DNA of 64,000 nucleotides, from positions 3,472,001 to 3,536,000 of the forward strand of contig JARWIR010000043.1 in NCBI GenBank assembly GCA_029959085.1, given 5' to 3'. Source of the stretch: Nemophila menziesii (Eukaryota; Streptophyta; Magnoliopsida; Boraginales; Hydrophyllaceae). How positions within the stretch are numbered: position 1 is the stretch's first letter; each line of letters opens with the position of its first letter. This document shows, piece by piece, positions 24,790-34,379 of the stretch. The notes beneath the pieces are model-generated. The model ran no database searches, was not told where the DNA came from, and saw nothing but the letters and a program-made list of their open reading frames with translations. The position numbers and the translations under genes were made by a program.

Positions 24790-25246
24790 TATGTTGTAGA
24801 TCTCGGTTTTAGGCGCTAGGTGGTCGACCGGGTCCTAGCGCCTAGGCAGGATTAAACGAGGCCTAGGTGGAATTATACGGTTTTTAGTCCCGATGTGTAA
24901 TTTTGTATATTTAGTAATATATGTAGTAATTTTATTAATTTTAACTATTTAAGACATAAAATTCATCTAATAACACTACTTTAAATATAAATATATTAAA
25001 AATTGAGTTATAATATCAACTAAAAATTCTCGAGTATACAAAAAATAACAAAAAGGTCTATGTAGGCATGTTTTTTTATTAATCGGCGCCTAGGCGGCCA
25101 TTTTTTACCATTAATTAGTGCCTAGACGGGCTAGGCGCCTATTCCACGGCGACTAAGGCGCTAGGAAAAAACGCTTAGAATTTTAACTAGGTGTAAGCGG
25201 CTAAGGGGGGAGTTGACGCCTAGGCGGGGAGATCTACATCATAGCT
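24790..25246. mobile_element. Non-autonomous DNA element, 457 bp, rich in GGCGCCTAGGCG motifs
   Basis: Ends TATGTTGTAGATCTC and, inverted, TATGATGTAGATCTC (with a short GC overhang) form imperfect terminal repeats. GCTAAGT is duplicated on both sides (24783-24789 and 25247-25253), 7 bp or 8 with one mismatch. Removing the element and one copy restores the LINE F ORF1 frame exactly. Internally, GGCGC(C)TAGG-type motifs recur in both orientations near both ends. The superfamily is uncertain (hAT-like by duplication length). Confidence 0.8.
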
Positions 25247-25768
25247 GCTAAGTCAGCAAACTCTTTTTCTTTTATTTTTTTAAAATTTCCATCCTTTGTA
25301 ATTTAACCTCCTCTAAAACCGGGCGTGCACCCAAAGCCTCGTACTGGTTTTGTTTGTTAGTCTTTCATGTCCATTTCCAGCACTAAATTCAATTTTTTTT
25401 GGTCCATTACTCTTCTCTCTCCTCGTACTCATAATGGTTGTACTGGGATCGTGCCTCGTACCAATTGAGTTCTCCGAGTTGATATTCATCGAGTTAGATT
25501 TCTTCGAGTTAGGTTTTACCAATTGTGAGTTCAACTCGTTTTGAATGTTTTATTTCCTCCTTCAAATGATTTCCCAGAATTAGTATCATTTCTAGCTTTA
25601 TAAAATAGTGAAGATTTCGATGGACCTCGAGTTTATAGCTTGACCCAGCTGCCAAGCTTTGGTTCCACCTTTTTGTTTTTACATTCTTTTCCTTCACGAC
25701 TGAATAATCCACAACAGTAACACACTTGCCCAATGTTTTCATAGCAAAAGTTAATCCAGGATTGTGTT

Positions 25769-27310
25769 TGATGTCTCCTCATTTGTGATAGATTAATATT
25801 AGGATGGGACATCATTTTTAGTGATTTAGAAGTCTTTCTAGTCGATTTTCTTGAGAATTACTACACTTTCCTATTTCTAGTCTTGATTTAGTAAATTATT
25901 ATTTTAGAGCATATTGGGTTTAATTATTTATTTAGTGTGAAACTTTATAGATAATTATGGAGGTTAATTAGAATCCAAGTCGAAGACTAAGAGATATGGA
26001 AAGAAGATAAGCATGGAAAGTGGAGATAAGGAAACAAAAGCTAAAAATATGGAAAAGGAAAAGCTGCCATAAATCTGAATTTCACCACCCACGACCACAA
26101 ATCAGCTTATATCTCAAAATTGGTGGGGAATTTGGAGAAACGGTCAAGAGAAAAGTTAAAGATCTTTCTGAGACGATGAATTTCGACTACTCATACGAGT
26201 CAATTGGATAAGAATTGAAGGTGTTAGGACCAAAACAAAAACGGGTCTGATTTCATATTTTAGGGTTACGAATTTGAGTTGGGCTAGGAGTCCACTACTT
26301 ACCTTATCCTTCAAGAAAATGAAATAGGGCTTCTATACACCTATAAATACACTCTTATATCACTTTTAAATCATCCTTGCCTCATAGTAATTAGTCTTTA
26401 GGTTTATTATCATCAGAATTATTGTAGAGAGCAAGATGAAGTCTTTCATTATTTCTTTTAGTTTATTTCCTTCAGGTATGAACTAATTTTCCCATAGCTT
26501 GGGTTTTGCATCATGTTTAATCTATGAATTCTATTTTTTTTCTATCTAAGTTTCTCTGGGAATTATATGTTTTAATCTGATATTAGCCTCTTACCTATAT
26601 ATTTGTTTATGTGTTTTGATTTAATGACTGTTTTCCTTGCGGTGCGCAACGTTTAGGATTACCTTAATAGTAGTTAGATGATCACCTTAGCTGGGTGTCT
26701 AATTATTGAAACACCACATAACGTGCAGTGTCGATATTGGTCTTGACAACACTAATTCTAGCTAGATAGTCATTAGGGTATAATATAACACTACCACCAT
26801 GTTTGGAAATTGATTGCTTAGGGCCCTAGTAGCGCAGGTAAACCCTATTTAAACCCGCCTCGTGGTGTGTCTGCAGCCTCCTTAGTCGCTCTCAAGGTCT
26901 AAGGTATGGGAATTTAGAATTCTGACTAAGTATCTAAGAGCTAATTATCTCCCTTACTAACTAGAATTTGATAAAAAGAATTAGAAGGATTAGTGCATAC
27001 TAGCAAAACCTAAGCTATACTTCTCATCTCATATTTCTTCGTATTTATTTTATTGTCTTTTATTTTCCGTAGTTTAATCATTAATCTCCCAATCACTCAT
27101 ATTTATTTTCTGTCTTTTAATTAATTACTCTCTACTCGTTATTTCTGCTCATTCGTATAACACACTAAGTCCCTGAGAACGAATTCAGCTTATCAATAAA
27201 AAACTTGCATACGTCCTGTAATACTTGCAGTACTGTGCTGATCTAGGGTGAAAGTGCATTGTTTTCTGACTTATATTTATCTTATTTTTATCACACCCTA
27301 GGCAACACCA
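25769..27310 (+). mobile_element. R2: Gypsy-type solo LTR (family R), 1,542 bp, in LINE F
   Basis: It begins TGATGTCTCC and ends CAACACCA (TG...CA). GTGTT is duplicated exactly at 25764-25768 and 27311-27315. The LINE F ORF1 frame continues across the site when R2 and one copy are removed. The terminal hairpin is present but decayed (TGATGTCTCC ... GGGACATCA, 25769-25813). It shares AGTCCCTGAGAACGAATTC and a CCTTGCGGTGCGCAACG block with R1 and R3, but in the opposite orientation. Confidence 0.9.
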
Positions 27311-27895
27311 GTGTTGATTCATCCTCCCAATGGTTGATACCAAATAAAATTGAATTGTTAAGGTCCCAATCAAGTTTAAATCGAGTGATAGATTTCTTAT
27401 CAATCATCTCGGATTCAGGCAATTCGATTTCCTAGACATTTCTAAAATAAGACATGAGTTTCTCAATACACTTAGTGGTCAAGAATTGGCAGGAGTACCT
27501 GATAGTTGCACCCAAAGAGTAGTGTGGTCTACAATATTTTTTGTACCGCCAATGAATTTGTTAATAGAAAAGTGCTTGCCCATGCCTGTCCATGGCCTCT
27601 GAGACCATACCTTGAGGAGGTCTTCCTTGTTCTGGAACTTTAGTATGTATTCATTTGGGCGTTGTTTCTCTGTTTCCACTTGCTCCTTTAGAGCTCAGAA
27701 TTTGTTTATGTGGTTTTTGATAAAAACAAAATTGATTCTCTCTTTGAACATGAGCTTTGCTACTAGTTTTTATTCCTTAACACTTTTGTATTTAGAGTTT
27801 GAATCTGGGCTTATGACCAAATTCCCCTTTTTAGCATACGGGTGGTTGGATGAGCAAATGGGTTGAATTTGTGGTATTTTTGACATATATAATAT

Positions 27896-28278
27896 AGAGC
27901 AAATTCTTATTTAGGCCATTATCTATGGCTTAATAACAATTTTAGGCTAAACGTTCAAAGTGTCATTTTCAGGCTAAATATATTCAAAATGCCCATTTTT
28001 AGGTAATTTTACTAATTTCGTGAAATGATTTATAGGTTTCAATGATAATTTGGAAACTTAAAATAGAGTTCCTAATTTGTGATGCGCTCAAATAAATATA
28101 TAGTTTAATTAAAATACCCAAATTATTTTTAAAATCTATAAAACATCTCACAAAATTAGTAAAATGCCTTAAAAATAGGTGTTGTGAATAGGTTTGGCCT
28201 AAAAATGATACTTTTGAAACATTCTACCTAAAAATGTTTATAGACCATAGGTAATTGCCTAGAAATGGAATTTGCTCT
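27896..28278. mobile_element. Foldback MITE with inverted repeats of about 140 bp
   Basis: The left end GAGCAAATTCTTATTTAGGC and the inverted right end GAGCAAATTCCATTTCTAGG are followed by matching arms (CTATGG, TTTTTAGG(C/T), AAAGT(G/A)TCATTTT, CTATTCA, TTTTACTAATTT). The flanks are AT-rich and no clean target duplication can be fixed. There is no coding capacity. It lies just upstream of the LINE F 5' end. Confidence 0.78.
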
Positions 28279-28989
28279 ATTATATAGTATATAGCAAATG
28301 AACACTTCCGATAAATTATAACCTCCATTTTGGAGATGTTTTAGTGTAAATTATTTTTAGGATTAAAAATATTTTTCACCTTTATAAAATTCATAAATCA
28401 TGATTTAGTTTTTTCACAAATTTTAAATAAATTAATTAGTCATTTTTAATTAATTTTTTTATGATCAATCATTAACCAAGTTAACTAACAATTTTATCCC
28501 TTAATATTTAACTATATAATATAACATATGAATAACAAGTTTATCTCTATTCATTCACTTCATTCCTCTATCCTAAAATTGTCTATAAAAGTTCATCACC
28601 CAAGGGGAAGGTTTAGGGGTGGGCGGTCGTCCACCTCGATCGCGGTATGCAGTAAGAATTTGTGCGAAATATTTTAGTAAAAATAGACTTTCACCCCCTT
28701 GATCCAAAACATTCTTCACCTCAAACCCTCTCCGAACTAGAAATACATCAAACAAATTAATGGGGCTGCAGCCCCATACCCCGCTTGTTGTTATAATTTT
28801 CCCCACTTTCCACTGCTCTTCATCATATCTCACCCATCATTAACATAAAAGTGTTCAGAGTTTGTTCCAACTAACTTGTGGATCATTCTTGTGAATGAGC
28901 GGGGAGAGCTTTCTGAGCTAAGTTATCTTTATACGAATTATATACGGGCTTCTAAGGAGCTTTGTTCCCATAGGGTTTGTGCACTCGCA
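28279..28989. other. Non-coding stretch with one uncharacterised minus-strand frame
   Basis: The 86-codon minus-strand frame at 28833-28573 is more GC-rich than its surroundings and contains RGGRPPTPKPSPWVMNFY. I do not recognise it; it may be transposon debris. The rest shows nothing. Confidence 0.3.
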
Positions 28990-31900
28990 TATTGATTATG
29001 TTTTCTCGGCTGGTAGTTTTTGGCTTGATGACAAGGTCGATACAGATTACCTTGGCAAAGAAGCTCTGTGACTCACATCTCCATTAGAATTTTACCATTG
29101 GAACCCCAGATGAATTTTGATACCTAGTTGATAACCTTGACCACCTCAATAGGTCCCACAATTTCCTATGAAGAACACTAACTCTAGATTACTCTCGCAC
29201 TCTTCCCAGCTATGATCATTAACCCCACAACTCAAACACCCATACAAATTTTGAACTACGTTTAACTAGGGTTGCTGAGCTCGGTTGTGTTGTTTAATAG
29301 CCAAGGTTGGATGTTTCAACTGGTTTTCTAGAGTAGAAAAATTAGTGCTAATGGCAATATCAACATGTAAACATAGCGTATCTCCTGTAGAATTAGAAAT
29401 ACAGTAGAAATTTAGTGTTAAGGGAAGTATCAACATCTTACCATAGTGTAGCTGTTGAAGAATTAGAAACAGGGTCTCACAAAGGTTGCCAACTCATCTC
29501 GTTCAGTCGTTCCTCACTATAATGAAACCACTTAATGTCCACTAGGGCGTGATAAAATAATAGATAAAATAAGTGCAAATAAACACCCTAGCCTAAACAC
29601 GTTACTCACTGCAAGTATCACAGATCGTATACAAGTTTTAATGATAAATAGAATTCGTTCCTCAGAGACTACAAAAGTTAGAGAGAAATTATGCAAATAT
29701 CAAGTGCAAATAAGAAAGCTAGAATAATAATACACAATAAAATAAAAGACAAATAGAATTTTTATTTGGTTTTTGTAAATAGAAATTAAACTAAATAAAG
29801 TAAAGACAGAAAAGTAAATAAGAGAAGTATATAGTATGAGAGTTTAGCTCGAGATATAGATCCCCACTAGCCTTGTTTATTCTAATCATGTAAGGGAGAA
29901 TTATGTAGAATTGCAATAACCAGGATTCTAAATTCCTCCTAACCCCCTTCCGGGTGGACTTAGGTGGCGACCTCACAATCACGAGGGGACTTAACTAAGG
30001 TGCTCCTACGCCACTAGGTTCTTAGATAAGACTGGCCTTCTAATGATGATCGATGGTTAAATCAAACCCTAATAGTTATCTAGTTAGGCAAGCCCGTCAG
30101 GATAACTACCGCACACTAGACATTTATGTGGTGTTTCAATAATTAGATACCCTTATGGGTGATCATCTAACTACTATTAAGGTAATCCTACACGCATGCA
30201 TTCGCAAGGAAAACAGACAGTATGTCAAAGCACATAAAACAGAGAATAAAACAGTCATTCATTTAAATAATTAAAATCCCAAATCAAATTAGATGTAAAA
30301 AAAGTCTAGGGTTCATACGTATATGCTAAATTTCAAGCTAAAATAATTAGTCCATATTAGAGAAAGTAAAGAAAACAATTACAAAAGTGAAGGTATAATT
30401 TGGTGTTCAGCTCCTTCCAAACTTCTCTTCTCTTGTTGTAAGCTTCCTCTTGGCTTTAGGATTGGACAATGATGTGTTTCTAATGAATAAAGGGTGTATT
30501 TAATGGGTATTATAAATCCTAATTCGGATTCTTGGAGTTGAGGACAAGTTATAGGACTCTTTTCCAAATCATATTCGTAACCATAAAATATAGAAAAAGT
30601 AAGAAACGGTTGCTGTCTTGTTCTGGCCGTAACTTCTTCAATATTGCTCCGATTGACACGTTCTTTATATCGAAACTAATCGTCTCAGAAAGCTCTACAT
30701 TTTTTATTCAGACCATTCTTCCAAATTCCCAGCAGTTTTTGAGTTATGATCAATTTAATGGACGTAGCTTCTAAAATTCAGATTTACTTGACAAATTTAT
30801 CTTTCCTAATTTATATTTACTTCCTTTTATCTCCAATTTCCATCATTATTTTCTTTCCCGTATCTCTTCGAATTGATTTGGCATCTAATTAATTACCATA
30901 TATCTTTAAAGCTTCACAATTAACAAACAATTAAACCAAATATGCTCTAAAAATAATAAATCATCAAATCAAGACAAGAAATAGGAAAATATAAAAATAT
31001 GAATAGAAATCGATAATTAAATTTCTAAATACACCTAAAATGATGTCTCAAACCTAGATTAATTCATCACAAATAGGGAGACATCACCACCTTCACCAAT
31101 ATTGTCGAGCCTCTCTATTAACTTGATTTAAGACCTTGATAAAATCTTACTAGTTGTATCTCAAGAGTGTACCCATGAAGTGGGAACTTCTTCAGGTTCA
31201 ATTGGAAGTTTGCCCAAGCCTTGTATAGGCTATCTCCAGACTCTTGTCGAAATGTCGCAAGGTCCATTTGTGCTTTCACCCTCATGCTTTGCGGATAAAA
31301 TCTATCAAAGATGGTCATTTGCAGCTTATCCTATGTCGGTATGAGATTGGATACTTGATGATCGAGACACTCGTCTACGCATCTAATCAAGAAGGAAAAA
31401 ATGTAGTAGTAAATTTGTTCCCTCGTGACGTCTTGGGTAACGTAGACATCACATATCTGCATGAACTTCTGAACTACACGTACTGAATCTTCGTTTGCAT
31501 CTCCACTGTAATTCCCATAATTTGTAAACTAGTCCATCATACCCACTTCAGGCTGGAGTCGTACTGCCTGACTCGCTGGTGGACGAAACCCAAGTGGTCC
31601 GACTTGTAACTGAAGGCCTTGAGCTCCTCCCAAAATGACTTGAGTTCTTGCTTCGTTCAGATATTCATCTCCTTGTCACATATTGACCATGGGGGGTACC
31701 TGATCAACTGGTGGAAATTGATTGTTGCCAAGCTCATCTCCTTCGAGATTCTCATTATCAATACCACCCTGCCCCACTGGAAAATTCATCGATTGTACGA
31801 GGTTTCAATGTGCACCGTACACAGGTGGTGCAACCATTGGTTATTATCGATTTTTTTTCTCGTGTATTCTAAAGACGAAACAGTACCTTAGGATCATAGA

Positions 31901-31990
31901 GAATGCACTTAGTATATCACCTAAAAATTATCTAACCAGAACAAGCATTAAACTAACAACAAAAACTAAAAGTAAACTAAAAGAACCATT
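28990..31990 (-). pseudogene. Gypsy gag remnant, split by R3
   Basis: The 31318-31118 frame reads FYPQSMRVKAQMDLATFRQ then GDSLYKAWANFQLNLKKFP and LVRFYQGL, which matches the retrotransposon gag domain (E/D-SLYEAWERF...F-Y-x-GL) of Athila/Tat-type elements. On the other side of R3, 29250-29160 gives a zinc-knuckle-like CLSCGVNDHSWEEC followed by FFIGN, as in the C-rich part of these gags. Several stops are present. R3 lies between the two halves with a CCACT/CCACC duplication, showing they were once continuous. Confidence 0.7.
29533..31086 (-). mobile_element. R3: Gypsy-type solo LTR (family R), 1,554 bp, in Gypsy gag
   Basis: On the minus strand it begins TGATGTCTCCC (31086) and ends near ...AGTGGACATTA (29533; the usual CA has changed). 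CCACT (29528-29532) and CCACC (31087-31091) are the 5-bp duplication with one change. The terminal hairpin is at 31042-31086 (TGATGTCTCCC ... GAGACATCA). It shares GAATTCGTTCCTCAGAGAC and GTGATCATCTAACTACTATT with R2. Confidence 0.8.
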
Positions 31991-31998
31991 AACTAGTG

Positions 31999-32017
31999 AG
32001 TCCCCTACAACGACGCC
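31999..32017 (-). promoter_or_regulatory. Gypsy primer-binding site (tRNA-Asp-like)
   Basis: On the minus strand the sequence is TGGCGTCGTTGTAGGGGAC. It is close to TGGCGCCGTTGCCGGGGA, the usual binding site for tRNA-Asp in many plant Gypsy elements. It lies 6 nt after the inferred LTR end at 32024. Confidence 0.7.
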
Positions 32018-32735
32018 AGACACTTGGTGTCTTCCGAGGTGTGTTATAAAAACGACGCTTAAAAGATGAAAACTCGCAAGTGTATAAGTAGTCACAAGTA
32101 ATTATATTGATAAATAAGTTCTCTCTATAGGGATTAACAAGTTAATAAAGAACTCTAACTCTATTAGCAATTTGTTAAAAATAAAAAGACTGAATAGTAA
32201 AATATTTGTTTGATTTTTCTGTTTAAGATTAAATACTAAGTTACAAATTAAAAATTAAATGTAACTAAACCAAATTAAACTAAGAGTTGTGTAAGGATGG
32301 GGAGAAATACTCACCTTTTTTACGATAGAGACTTAACTATAATTCTAAGGGTAAAATGGGACGTTGTTGCTAATCGAAATTCAGTAATACACCCTAAGTC
32401 TCTAACAAGTAAGTACGATTGTTATTTAATACTGGGTTCCTTCTCGACTGAACCTACAATATAACCCGACGATTAAAACTAATTTACACTCTCGTAAATA
32501 CCTAGTTAGTTTAAATCCTCTGAGTCTTCAACTCCAAAAGGTGTAAGCTATCCTTGATACACTACTAAATGCCCTCTCGGGCATAATTTAATAGCTAAAA
32601 AATCCTAAATATGTGTCCATCATATGAGAATCAAGCATCATCAGAATAATTACAACACCACACATCCATGTTTTATTTAAATTTAAATTCTCAAATTCAT
32701 GCATATTAAATCCATATCACAAACTAGGGTTCATA

Positions 32736-33428
32736 CTTAAGTATCTCTTATTCCCTTCTACGTCATCTTTCCCAACCAAGGATATATCCTCCATATCTTT
32801 CAAATATAAGGTTCGTTTAATCGGTTTCGAAGGAGAGGGTTTTGACATACCTGGTTTTGAAACCATGGCGCCAGCTAGGTAATAATACATTTTGGCCCTC
32901 TTGCTCGAGAGCGATATGCTTCCACTAGCGGAACCTGCCATAAAGGCTTTCTAAGGTGTCAAAGGGAGGGAGGGAATTGGATGGGATAAGGCTTTTGTTG
33001 CAATCCATTGTTGAACCCCCACTCGGAGAAGGGAGGAAGGGACGCTCACGCTGCTATTGAGGCCCAATTGGGCTTGCTAGCAGCCCGAGGTTAAAAATGT
33101 GCGAGAATAATTAAGTCGATAATCTAAGGAATTGGTTTGACCTACAACTCTATATCATTAACCGTTTGTGATTGCTTTTTAAAATAATCACTTGAAGTAA
33201 GTTTAGATCCATAAGAATACTTTAGACCCTAACAATCACTTTTAGGAAAAGCACTAGATAATTGATTATTAAAATAATCACTTTTAGATGTCAAAATATT
33301 TTTTAATTATTTTTACAAATATATTAATTTTAATCAAAAAGCGTTTATAACTCTAAAATAATTAATCCCAAACGGACACTTATACAAATAGGAGATTCAA
33401 GTAGAATGAACTCTAAATATTTTGTAAT
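32736..33428. other. Unassigned stretch with one minus-strand open frame
   Basis: The 74-codon frame 32941-32717 (minus) starts MAGSASGSISLSSKRAK and has a GC content above the flanks. I do not recognise it; it could be a captured gene fragment or the unrecognised LTR start. The rest (33000-33428) shows a CCCGAGG-containing segment and AT-rich DNA, with no gene. Confidence 0.3.
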
Positions 33429-33620
33429 GAGTAATGATATATACCACCCAAATTCATACCACCCAAATGTCACCCAATGACGTGGCGTGAATTAGTTGGT
33501 TACAAATTGTTAATGTATTTATTTTCTTGATTTGATTAAAGATTTGTAACCAACCAATTCACGCCACATCATTGGATGACATTTGAATGGTATGAATTTG
33601 GATGGTATATATCATTACTC
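33429..33620. mobile_element. Foldback MITE, about 192 bp
   Basis: The two halves are nearly perfect inverse copies. Reading inward both begin GAGTAATGATATATACCA, then a CAAATTCATACCA-like stretch and CACGCC(A)-type blocks, meeting near 33520. The flanks are T/A-rich (TTTTGTAA and TTTTTTAA), a doubtful 8-bp duplication. There is no coding capacity. Confidence 0.82.
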
Positions 33621-33959
33621 TTTTTTAATATCACATAACATAGAGATATTGCCATATTGAAATAAACTCACTCAAAACCCATTTACTCAACCCTACCAAA
33701 CTTAACATTTTTGCTTCCTTCTATAATGCGCCAATGTATTAATTTGAGCTCAGTGCTTAAAGTTCGAATAATTAAAAAAAGAATTACAAAAAACTCCAAA
33801 CCCACCTTACACCTCCTAACAAAACTTCTTATTTCCGCGCATGTATATATGTAAGATTAGATTATTTATTCAAATTTTCTTAGTCAATTTTCTTACTCAA
33901 TTTTCGCTCTCTACTTGTCCACTTTAGTTAACGTTAACGGTTCTATTAACAATTTCTAT
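33621..33959. other. Non-coding spacer
   Basis: AT-rich, no gene or element ends recognised before the GC-rich LINE C 5' region begins near 33960. Confidence 0.4.
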
Positions 33960-34379
33960 AGTAAAGTCAGCCCTTTCCTTGTTGGGGCTTTTCTTTCCAT
34001 ATTGAGTGCTCGGCGGGGCAGAATCTGGTGCCTATGCGGTGGCGGCCGCCACCTGTACAAGGCGGAACGAGTGGCGACAACAAAATAAAAAATAGTGGTA
34101 TATTACGTTCTTCATCGTCTTCGATTCCTAACACACCACGGAGAGAAATCATCCCATCTAAGCAGACTTCTTGAAGCGTGAGGAAACTCTCAACCAAGAG
34201 GATCAAATTCTTCTCGAAGAATGAAGGAGGTCCTGTGACCATGTTGAGGGTGGAGGCCAGGGGTGGTAATATTGGTAATGGTGAGACCGTTCGAGCACCT
34301 AAGAGAGGGCACTTAACTTTGATGGTAGAGATGAAATTTCTCCTGTCTCCGGTAGGGGAGGGGCAGGGATGAGGAGCGA

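Larger units (their letters stand above)
24204..27870 (-). pseudogene. LINE F ORF1 remnant (DUF4283, zinc knuckle), interrupted
   Basis: DUF4283-type segment YILKFQNKEDLLKVWSQRPW lies at about 27650-27590. TRFKLDWDLNNSILFGINHW follows near 27390-27330. R2 then interrupts; the frame resumes with WINFCYENIGQVCYCCGLF (about 25755-25690), a zinc-knuckle-like Cys block. A serine/asparagine-rich tail follows, split by the 457-bp element between EFADLAGQ and MQNNLSSP (about 25255 and 24780). At both insertion points deleting the insert plus one target duplication gives an uninterrupted frame, so ORF1 was still largely open when they landed. Confidence 0.82.
19818..27880 (-). mobile_element. LINE F: near full-length L1-type LINE with two nested insertions
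   Basis: The poly(A) tail reads as T at 19819-19833. Minus-strand order: ORF1 (about 27870-24204) with DUF4283 and zinc knuckle; ORF2 with endonuclease (24203-23174), reverse transcriptase (23154-22151), connection region, zf-RVT (21136-20822) and RNase H (20457-19921). A 457-bp DNA element (24790-25246) and solo LTR R2 (25769-27310) sit in ORF1. Without them the LINE is about 6 kb, near full length for plant L1. The exact 5' end is uncertain. Confidence 0.88.
28990..32735 (-). mobile_element. Ty3-Gypsy fragment (Athila/Tat-like): LTR, PBS and gag
   Basis: Minus-strand order: the LTR 3' part (32735 down to 32024, ending ...GACACCA), a primer-binding site (31999-32017) and gag, which R3 (29533-31086) splits. 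The LTR end matches the family R solo LTRs (R1 CCACCA, R2 CAACACCA), so this is the same or a sister family. The LTR 5' part is not recognised beyond about 32735, and no protease, RT or integrase is seen on the left, so the copy is truncated at both ends. Confidence 0.7.

Noticed and set aside
6301..27310. R1 and R2 as the two LTRs of one element
   Set aside because: They lie in opposite orientations and each has its own target duplication.
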